NCBI GenBank assembly: GCA_009781325.1
Contig: WQYJ01000014.1
Span: 1 to 19,780 of the forward strand
DNA: 19,780 bases
Direction of reading: 5' to 3'
Source of the DNA: Propionibacteriaceae bacterium
GTDB lineage: Bacteria; Actinomycetota; Actinomycetes; Propionibacteriales; Propionibacteriaceae
The notes under the pieces were generated by a model. That model was given only the letters and a program-made list of their open reading frames with translations, searched no databases and was not told the origin of the DNA. Shown here in pieces: positions 14,553 through 19,780 of the stretch; position 1 is the first letter of the stretch; each line of letters begins with the position of its first letter. The translations under genes and the position numbers were made by a program.

Positions 14553-15275
14553 TTAGCTGATTGTGGAGAAAACCTTGGTACCCAGTGGTTCTCCGGCTAT
14601 CGCTTTCTCAATGTTTCCTGGTACATCCAGGTTAAAGAAGATCATCGGAATATGGTGTTCTCGGGCTAAGGAGATCGCAGTTGCATCGGCGACCTTCAAG
14701 TTCCTGGCCAAGAATTCGTCGTAGGTGAGTTCGTGGAACATCACGGCATCGGGATACTTATTGGGATCCTTGTCGTAGACTCCATCCGCACCCTGCTTTG
14801 CCATCAGGATGACCTCACAGCCGACTTCCAGAGCTCGCTGGGCAGCCACGGTATCGGTGGAGAAGTACGGCATCCCAGACCCAGCACCAAAGATCACCAC
14901 ACGGCCCTTTTCCATGTGCCGTTCTGCTCTGCGCGGAATATAGGATTCCGCGACTTGTCCCATGGTGATTGCTGTCTGTACGCGGGTGTCGATTCCGGCC
15001 TTTTCGCAGAAATCCTGCAAAGCCAAGCAGTTCATCACTGTGCCAAGCATGCCCATGTAGTCTGCTCGGGCTCGATCCATACCGTGTGTTTGGAGTTCGG
15101 CTCCTCGAAAGAAGTTCCCGCCTCCGACAACGATGGCAATCTGAGTCCCATTCTTTGCCACAGATGCGATCTGTTCTGCGATGGATGCCACAACATGCGG
15201 GTCCACCCCCAAAGCACCCCCTCCGAATGCTTCTCCCGATAGCTTTAACATGACTCTGTGGTACACCTTAGTCAT
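14553..15275 (-). CDS. pyrH: Uridylate kinase
   Basis: Hexameric UMP kinase of the amino-acid-kinase fold, producing UDP for nucleic acid and cell-wall sugar-nucleotide synthesis. From the ATG at 15275 the protein has 240 residues and begins MTKVYHRVMLKLSGEAFGG, the normal N-terminus; VVGGGNFFRG, MDRARADYMGMLGTVMN, GAGSGMPYFSTDT and KQGADGVYDKDP are typical PyrH motifs. GAGGA lies 4 nt upstream. The frame extends upstream to a TTG at 15311, but that would add 12 atypical residues. It follows tsf after a 105-bp gap containing a strong hairpin, so it may be partly uncoupled from rpsB-tsf. Confidence 0.96.
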   Translation of the reverse strand: MTKVYHRVMLKLSGEAFGGGALGVDPHVVASIAEQIASVAKNGTQIAIVVGGGNFFRGAELQTHGMDRARADYMGMLGTVMNCLALQDFCEKAGIDTRVQTAITMGQVAESYIPRRAERHMEKGRVVIFGAGSGMPYFSTDTVAAQRALEVGCEVILMAKQGADGVYDKDPNKYPDAVMFHELTYDEFLARNLKVADATAISLAREHHIPMIFFNLDVPGNIEKAIAGEPLGTKVFSTIS

Positions 15276-15309
15276 CTCTTCCTCATCTCTTGTTCCAGCT
15301 TCGGATAGC

Positions 15310-15348
15310 AATGTGCGCCGGGGTTATTTTATCCCTCCGGCGCACATT
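15310..15348. terminator. Strong 12-bp hairpin between tsf and pyrH
   Basis: AATGTGCGCCGG (15310-15321) pairs perfectly with CCGGCGCACATT (15337-15348) across a 15-nt AT-rich loop. The T-run lies on the plus-strand 3' side (15347-15351), so a U-tract follows the hairpin only for plus-strand (antisense) transcription; for sense transcription out of tsf it is a stable hairpin without a U-tail. It may act as a partial terminator, processing site or mRNA stabiliser separating the abundant rpsB-tsf message from pyrH. Confidence 0.6.
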
Positions 15349-15380
15349 TTTAATAGTCTTTTGTTCCACTTCGTGGTTTA

Positions 15381-16196
15381 TTAGGCTCCTGCTGAGAAGC
15401 GTACGAAGCGTGTGATGACAACTCCTGCATTGTCCAGGAGCTGACCTACGGTGAGTTTGTCATCCGAGATCGCTGCTTGATCGCGCAGACAGGAGTCTTT
15501 GTAGAAGTCCTTGATGCGGCCTTCAACGATACGCGGAATCACATGTTCGGGCTTTCCGTCTTCGCGTGCGGCTGCTTCAGCAATCTTCTTCTCCTGCTCG
15601 ATGGTCTCTTCGGAGATTTCACCGGCATGAACATAGATGGGGCTCATGGATGCGATCTGCAGAGCAATGGAGTGAGGCACTGCTGTGTCATCGGTACCCT
15701 CGAACTCGACCAGGACGCCAACCTGAGGAGGAAGGTCTGGGGAGCGGCGGTGTAGATAGGTGTGGGTCGTACCTGTGAAGCGTGCTACGTTCACAAGTTC
15801 CAGCTTTTCACCAATCTTCACCGACAGAGCACTCACAGCCTCGGCCACGGTCGAACCGTCCGGGAGTTTCACCTCATTGGCTGCGGCGACCGAGTCGGCA
15901 CCGGCTGCCTCAACAGCTTCGGCAACCTGGACAGCTAGGGCCATGAACTCTTCGTTCTTGGCGACGAAGTCAGTTTCGGCACCGAGTTGAATCAGAGAGC
16001 TTCCAGCACCAGCCACTAGGCCATTGCTGGCTTCGCGGTCAGACCTCTTGGCAGCCTTCGCTGCTCCGGAGATACGAAGAAGCTCGGTTGCCTTATCGAA
16101 ATCGCCGTCAGCTTCAACAAGAGCGTTCTTAGCGTCCATCATTCCTGCGCCTGTTTGGTCGCGCAGTTTCTTCACATCAGCGGCAGTGATAGTCAT
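15381..16196 (-). CDS. tsf: Elongation factor Ts
   Basis: Guanine-nucleotide exchange factor for EF-Tu. The 271-residue product carries the N-terminal UBA-like MTITAADVKKLRDQTGAGMMD and the EF-Tu-contacting TDFVAKNEEFM (about 75-85), followed by the core dimerisation domains; HVIPRIVEGRIKDFYKDSCL is the usual C-terminal block. The ATG at 16196 has AAGGAAAG upstream. The gene is 24 bp after rpsB, forming the standard rpsB-tsf operon. Confidence 0.97.
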   Translation of the reverse strand: MTITAADVKKLRDQTGAGMMDAKNALVEADGDFDKATELLRISGAAKAAKRSDREASNGLVAGAGSSLIQLGAETDFVAKNEEFMALAVQVAEAVEAAGADSVAAANEVKLPDGSTVAEAVSALSVKIGEKLELVNVARFTGTTHTYLHRRSPDLPPQVGVLVEFEGTDDTAVPHSIALQIASMSPIYVHAGEISEETIEQEKKIAEAAAREDGKPEHVIPRIVEGRIKDFYKDSCLRDQAAISDDKLTVGQLLDNAGVVITRFVRFSAGA

Positions 16197-16220
16197 ATCA
16201 GTTCTTTCCTTGGTTTCGAA

Positions 16221-17294
16221 TCAGGCTTTGGGCGTACGGCGAGTGCGGGTCTTCTTGGCGGGCTCTTCGGTTGGTTCGGGGGTCTGGACAGCCTCAGCAA
16301 CCTCAACAGTCTCGACGACCTCGGCCACCTCGGGAGTCTCGACAACTTCAGCAACCTCGACAACGACAGGCTCTGCAACCGCGGCAACGTCGACAACCTC
16401 AACGACCTCGGGTTCGGTGACCTCAACAGTGGCAGCAACCTCAATTTCGGGCACTTCGGTTACCTCAACGGCAACGGGCTCAACGACCTCAACAACCTCG
16501 GCTGGGTCAGCCGCAGCTTCGGTCTCTGCACCGGAGAGCAGTTCACGCTCCCACTCGGGCATGGGCTCGACTTCGACTTCTTCTTCACCGGTCATCGGTG
16601 CATGGGAGCGGGCCATCAGACCATCAGCAACAGCGTCAGCAATGACCTTGGTCAGCAGCGCAACCGCACGGATGGCGTCATCATTACCGGGAATCGGGTA
16701 GTTCACCTCATCTGGATCACAGTTGGTGTCCAGGATGGCGACGATCGGGATGCCCAGCTTGCGGGCTTCATCAACAGCAAGGTGTTCCTTGTTGGTGTCG
16801 ACGATCCACACGGCGGCAGGTACCTTACCCATATCGCGGATTCCACCGAGGGACCTGTTGAGCTTGTCGCGCTCACGGGAGAGTCCCAGCAGTTCCTTCT
16901 TGGTCAGCCCGGATGCAGATACATTCGACAGATCCATCGCCTCGAGTTCCTTCAGACGCTGGATCCTCTTCATCATGGTTGGGAAGTTGGTCAGCATCCC
17001 GCCCAGCCAGCGCTGATTGACGTACGGCATTCCCACCCGAGTTGACTGCTCGGCAATTGTTTCCTGGGCCTGCTTCTTCGTACCCACGAAGAGAATCTGG
17101 CCGCCGTTGGCGACGAGATTACGGACGAACAAATAGGCGGTTTCAATCTCTTGGATGGATTTGTGGAGGTCGATGATGTAGATGCCGTTGCGTTCGGTGA
17201 AGATGAAGCGGCGCATCTTGGGGTTCCAGCGACGGGTTTGGTGACCGAAGTGGACACCAGCATCGAGGAGTTGGCGCGCAGTAATGACAGCCAT
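16221..17294 (-). CDS. rpsB: 30S ribosomal protein S2 with a long Val/Glu-rich C-terminal tail
   Basis: The conserved S2 core (1-~232) is complete: TARQLLDAGVHFGHQTRRWNPKM (5-27), NGIYIIDLHKS (36-46), VGTKKQAQ (70-77), NQRWLGGMLTNF (93-104), PIVAILDTNCDP (183-194) and YPIPGNDDAIRA (199-210). The product is 357 residues, against about 240 in E. coli. The extra ~100 residues (about 256-340; 16529 down to about 16270) are a low-complexity run of VEV/EVVE/VAEV-type repeats rich in Val, Glu and Ala, ending in a basic KKTRTRRTPKA. Tails on S2 are known in actinobacteria; this one is long. AAAGGA 5 nt before the ATG at 17294 supports the start. A promoter and hairpin-rich leader lie upstream. Confidence 0.97.
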   Translation of the reverse strand: MAVITARQLLDAGVHFGHQTRRWNPKMRRFIFTERNGIYIIDLHKSIQEIETAYLFVRNLVANGGQILFVGTKKQAQETIAEQSTRVGMPYVNQRWLGGMLTNFPTMMKRIQRLKELEAMDLSNVSASGLTKKELLGLSRERDKLNRSLGGIRDMGKVPAAVWIVDTNKEHLAVDEARKLGIPIVAILDTNCDPDEVNYPIPGNDDAIRAVALLTKVIADAVADGLMARSHAPMTGEEEVEVEPMPEWERELLSGAETEAAADPAEVVEVVEPVAVEVTEVPEIEVAATVEVTEPEVVEVVDVAAVAEPVVVEVAEVVETPEVAEVVETVEVAEAVQTPEPTEEPAKKTRTRRTPKA

Positions 17295-17297
17295 GAC

Positions 17298-17445
17298 AGT
17301 CCTTTCTATGACAGGCTAAGCCTGCTTTGAGTTCTTGATGCCTGCGGCATCCCTGACATCGGATCGATCCCCACTGCTTGTCAGCAGACCTACGAAGATC
17401 GAAACGGACTTCCGATGTGCGAATTTTCCTAGGTTTTCACCTAGG
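17298..17445 (-). other. Hairpin-rich 5' leader of rpsB (candidate cis-regulatory RNA)
   Basis: Read toward rpsB, the region contains CCTAGGT-GAAA-ACCTAGG (17445-17428, a 7-bp stem with a GNRA tetraloop), an 8-bp pair ACATCGGA/TCCGATGT (17418-17411 with 17363-17356) that encloses CTGCT-GACA-AGCAG (17387-17374), then GATGCC-GCA-GGCATC (17351-17337) and CAGGC-TTA-GCCTG (17324-17312), the last about 17 nt before the start codon. The structures are seen in sequence; a regulatory role (for example S2 autoregulation) is inference. In the plus orientation the same repeats would lie upstream of the EF-G2 gene. Confidence 0.5.
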
Positions 17446-17468
17446 GACCCATTTCTGGGCCAGCGTCT

Positions 17469-17496
17469 ATTCTATCGCGCGGGTCAAAATCGGCAA
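17469..17496 (-). promoter_or_regulatory. rpsB: Probable rpsB promoter
   Basis: On the minus strand TTGCCG (17496-17491) and TAGAAT (17474-17469) are separated by 16 bp, a good match to a sigma70/SigA-type promoter. Transcription would start near 17462, giving a leader of about 165 nt that begins just ahead of the GAAA-loop hairpin. Confidence 0.5.
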
Positions 17497-17559
17497 ATCC
17501 TCAATGGAATAGTCTTCGATGATTTGCGCTACGGGGCAGGGATAAGGCAGAGTCTCCTC

Positions 17560-19671
17560 ATGAGTTCACAGGCGAGCACGTCCAGTATTGTGTCATCTAT
17601 TCGCAACGTCGTCCTGGTCGGGTCCAGCGGGTCCGGCAAAACGACACTGTATGAAAACCTCCTGAAGTCCCGAAATCCGGGATATCGGGGCGAGAAAATG
17701 GACCCCGAGCGCGCTGCTGCTCTGGCTGTTTCTTCGATCAAGGTTGATTCCACCACCGTCACCTTCCTCGATGCCCCCGGGCATCCCGATTTCGTGGGTG
17801 AACTGCGGGCTGGTTTGCGCGGTGCTGATGCAGCCGTCTTCGTGATCTCCGCTGCCGATGGTGTGGATGCGGCAACCGAGGGTCTGTGGCACGAGTGTGC
17901 AGCCGTGGGGATGCCCCGTGGAATTGCCATCACCAAGATCGACGATGACCGTACTGATTTCGCCTCTGTACTCGCCGGAATCCAAGACCTCTGGGGCCAG
18001 GCCGTGCAGCCTGCGTATGTACCGCTCAAGGACGGCGCAAAGCTGATCGGCAATCTGTCAATGGTCTCTCAGTCGGTCTATGACTACTCCTCTGGGAAGA
18101 GAGTACGCCGCGACGCTACCGATGCAGAGATCGCAGTGCTCGAGGAATACCGTGCTGGTTTGATCGAGGGCATCATCCAGGAGTCTGAAGATGACTCACT
18201 GATGGATCGTTACCTTGAGGGTGAGATTCTGATGAAGGACGAACTAGTTGAGGACTTCACCAAGGCTATCTACACCGGCCGTTTCTTCCCTGTGGTTCCT
18301 GTGAGTTCGCTCAACGAGGTTGGTATCGAAGAGTTGCTCTCCACGATCGTGAGCGCTTTCCCGAACCCAAGCCGTCATCGCCTGGTGGCTTCGAAGGTCA
18401 TCGGCGGCAAGATTGAAGCTGTCGCACCCGAGGTGGGCAACCCTGCGGGTCCGCTGTTGGCTGAGGTCATTCGTACCACCTCCGATCAGTTCGCAGGCCG
18501 CGGTTCTCTCGTACGTGTCTTCAACGGCACTCTCAAGCTTGATGACTCGGTGATGGTCTCGGGGCATCGCTCCTTGTTCACCGGAAAGGCCGACCCCGCA
18601 CGTCCCGACCATGATGACGTGGACAAGGTCGGCGCGATGTCGATTCCCGGTGTGGGCGAGAACACCCCGACCCCCCAGGCCGTCGCCGGTCAGATCGTCT
18701 TCGTCACCAAGACCGCCAAGGCTGAGACTTCAGACACCTTGTCATCGAAGGATGCTCCGGTGGTGTTGACCCCGTGGAATCTTCCTGAGCCGCTGCTGCC
18801 GGTCGCCATTCGCGCTGCTACACGCAACGACGAGGACAAGCTCCCGGTTGCCCTGAACCGCCTGGCTGTTGAGGACACCACCGTACGTGTGGAAGCCGCT
18901 GCCGAGACCAAGCAGACGATTCTGTGGGCGATGGGTCAGGCACACATCGACCTGCTGCTGGCTCGTCTGAAGGACCGCTATGGTGTCAACGTCGTCTCCG
19001 AGCCGATTAAGGTTGCTCTGCGCGAGACCTTCGTCGGGTCTGCGAAGGCTGATGGGGCTCATGTGAAGCAGTCCGGCGGGCATGGGCAGTACGCCAAGTG
19101 CACCATCGAGGTTGAGCCGCTGGAGCGCGGTGCTGGCTTCGAGTTCGTTGACAAGATCGTCGGCGGAGTGATTCCGCGCCAGTTCATTCCTTCGGTTGAG
19201 AAGGGCATTCGCAACCAACTGGAGAAGGGTGTTATTGCTGGCTTCCCCATGGTCGATATTCGGGTGAACCTGGTTTTCGGAAAGTATCACTCCGTGGACT
19301 CCTCCGACCTGGCCTTCCAAATGGCTGGTGCCCATGCCATTAAGGAAGCCTCCGCCAAGGCAGGTGTTGTCGCTCTTCTCGAACCAATTGACAAGGTCAC
19401 GGTCACTGTTGACGAGCAGTACATGGGTGCTGTCATGACCGATGTTTCCGGCCGGAGAGGCCAACTCCTGGGCACCGATGCTGATGATGCCCATCATGCA
19501 ATTATTCATGCGCTGATCCCGCAGTCTGAACTAAGCAAGTACGCCATCGATCTGCGCGGTCTGGCCCGCGGTTCCGGATCCTTCACCCGTGAGTTCCACG
19601 GGTACGAAATCCTGCCGCAATCCCAAGCCGACGCAGTCATCGCAGCCTCCAAGGAGTCCAGCAAAGGATAA
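17560..19671 (+). CDS. Elongation factor G-like GTPase (EF-G2 type)
   Basis: A 703-residue translational GTPase paralogous to EF-G. G1 is GSSGSGKTTL (21-30), G3 is DAPGHPDF (71-78), and G4 is TKID (125-128) instead of NKxD. The switch I/effector stretch between G1 and G3 is short and lacks the canonical ERGITI. Domain II, a domain III/IV core with HVKQSGGHGQYAKC and a domain V ending are present, so the EF-G architecture is complete. This matches the actinobacterial EF-G2 (fusA2-like) class, whose ribosome-dependent activity is reported to differ from EF-G. The ATG at 17560 puts the P-loop at the usual distance; the frame is open back to 17335 but that stretch is the rpsB leader and promoter region. 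The gene is divergent from rpsB and followed by tRNA-Lys 44 bp later. Confidence 0.93.
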   Translation: MSSQASTSSIVSSIRNVVLVGSSGSGKTTLYENLLKSRNPGYRGEKMDPERAAALAVSSIKVDSTTVTFLDAPGHPDFVGELRAGLRGADAAVFVISAADGVDAATEGLWHECAAVGMPRGIAITKIDDDRTDFASVLAGIQDLWGQAVQPAYVPLKDGAKLIGNLSMVSQSVYDYSSGKRVRRDATDAEIAVLEEYRAGLIEGIIQESEDDSLMDRYLEGEILMKDELVEDFTKAIYTGRFFPVVPVSSLNEVGIEELLSTIVSAFPNPSRHRLVASKVIGGKIEAVAPEVGNPAGPLLAEVIRTTSDQFAGRGSLVRVFNGTLKLDDSVMVSGHRSLFTGKADPARPDHDDVDKVGAMSIPGVGENTPTPQAVAGQIVFVTKTAKAETSDTLSSKDAPVVLTPWNLPEPLLPVAIRAATRNDEDKLPVALNRLAVEDTTVRVEAAAETKQTILWAMGQAHIDLLLARLKDRYGVNVVSEPIKVALRETFVGSAKADGAHVKQSGGHGQYAKCTIEVEPLERGAGFEFVDKIVGGVIPRQFIPSVEKGIRNQLEKGVIAGFPMVDIRVNLVFGKYHSVDSSDLAFQMAGAHAIKEASAKAGVVALLEPIDKVTVTVDEQYMGAVMTDVSGRRGQLLGTDADDAHHAIIHALIPQSELSKYAIDLRGLARGSGSFTREFHGYEILPQSQADAVIAASKESSKG

Positions 19672-19680
19672 GAATTACCC

Positions 19681-19709
19681 TTGACTGGTGCGAATCATGT
19701 AAAGTATTC
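19681..19709 (+). promoter_or_regulatory. Candidate promoter for tRNA-Lys
   Basis: TTGACT (19681-19686) is a good -35 placed just after the EF-G2 stop. The best-spaced -10 (17-18 bp) is GTATTC/TATTCG around 19704-19710; TAAAGT at 19700 looks better but is only 13 bp away. The tRNA begins at 19716. Confidence 0.4.
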
Positions 19710-19715
19710 GCGCAA

Positions 19716-19780
19716 GCCTCCATAGCTCAGTTGGTTAGAGCAGCGGACTCTTAATCCGCGTGTCCAGGGTTCGAGTCCCT
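19716..19780 (+). tRNA. tRNA-Lys (anticodon CTT), 3' end cut by the window edge
   Basis: The sequence starts with acceptor arm GCCTCCA, followed by TA and a D-arm GCTCAGTTGGTTAGAGC. The anticodon stem GCGGA/TCCGC encloses the 7-nt loop CTCTTAA, giving anticodon CTT (Lys, codon AAG). The T-arm begins with CAGGGTTCGAGTCCCT. The 3' acceptor strand, expected to be TGGAGGC plus the discriminator base, lies beyond the window. Confidence 0.95.

Noticed and set aside
16155..17045. 296-residue plus-strand open frame rich in Asn, Leu and Gly antisense to rpsB
   Set aside because: It is the complement of the Val/Glu codon repeats in the S2 tail plus the S2 core; no start signal or family resemblance, and rpsB is certain on the other strand.
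17335..17559. 75-residue N-terminal extension of the EF-G2-like protein
   Set aside because: The stretch overlaps the rpsB promoter and hairpins, has no EF-G resemblance, and the ATG at 17560 places the P-loop where the family has it.
18742..19509. 255-residue minus-strand open frame within the EF-G2 gene
   Set aside because: It is an antisense shadow of a conserved GTPase coding sequence with no recognisable protein features.

Overview
This 19.8 kb window is a chromosomal segment of an actinobacterium of moderate G+C. The minus strand carries the gene order typical of that phylum: rpsB-tsf-pyrH-frr-cdsA-rlmN-dxr-M50 protease-ispG-GNAT(DUF4081 type)-proS, then rimP-nusA-ylxR. The dxr / site-2 protease / ispG / GNAT order matches that of mycobacteria. 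GTG starts, TAGTG/TGATG/ATGA stop-start overlaps and a lipoprotein beside rimP fit the same picture. I cannot name a genus from the sequence alone.

Layout, left to right. 1-163 (minus) is the N-terminus of an HrpA-type DEAH helicase, cut by the window edge but clear from its Walker A motif. 164-702 is a divergent intergenic region filled by a repeat element at about 205-676. It holds a hairpin module in four direct copies about 118 bp apart plus one inverted copy at the left end, so the block has roughly 36-bp terminal inverted repeats. murB follows on plus (703-1758) and converges with the minus-strand rimP-nusA-ylxR operon (3450 to 1765). infB, the usual gene after ylxR, is absent here. A lipoprotein gene (3542-4468, plus) diverges from rimP and converges with a RhuM-family accessory gene (5532 to 4465), which looks inserted downstream of proS. 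Next come proS, the GNAT gene, ispG, the M50 protease, dxr, rlmN, cdsA, frr, pyrH, tsf and rpsB, all minus. A 265-bp divergent region with a likely rpsB promoter and a hairpin-rich leader separates rpsB from an EF-G2-like GTPase (17560-19671, plus). A tRNA-Lys(CTT), cut by the right edge, ends the window.

The core genes serve translation and cell-envelope growth. S2, EF-Ts, RRF, RlmN, ProRS, RimP, NusA, RnpM/YlxR, the EF-G paralogue and tRNA-Lys act in ribosome function and transcription. DXR and IspG supply isoprenoid precursors (including the undecaprenyl carrier), CdsA supplies CDP-diacylglycerol, PyrH supplies UDP, and MurB makes UDP-MurNAc. The stretches least explained by housekeeping genes are the repeat element between hrpA and murB, the RhuM gene, the structured rpsB leader, and the long Val/Glu-rich tail of ribosomal protein S2.
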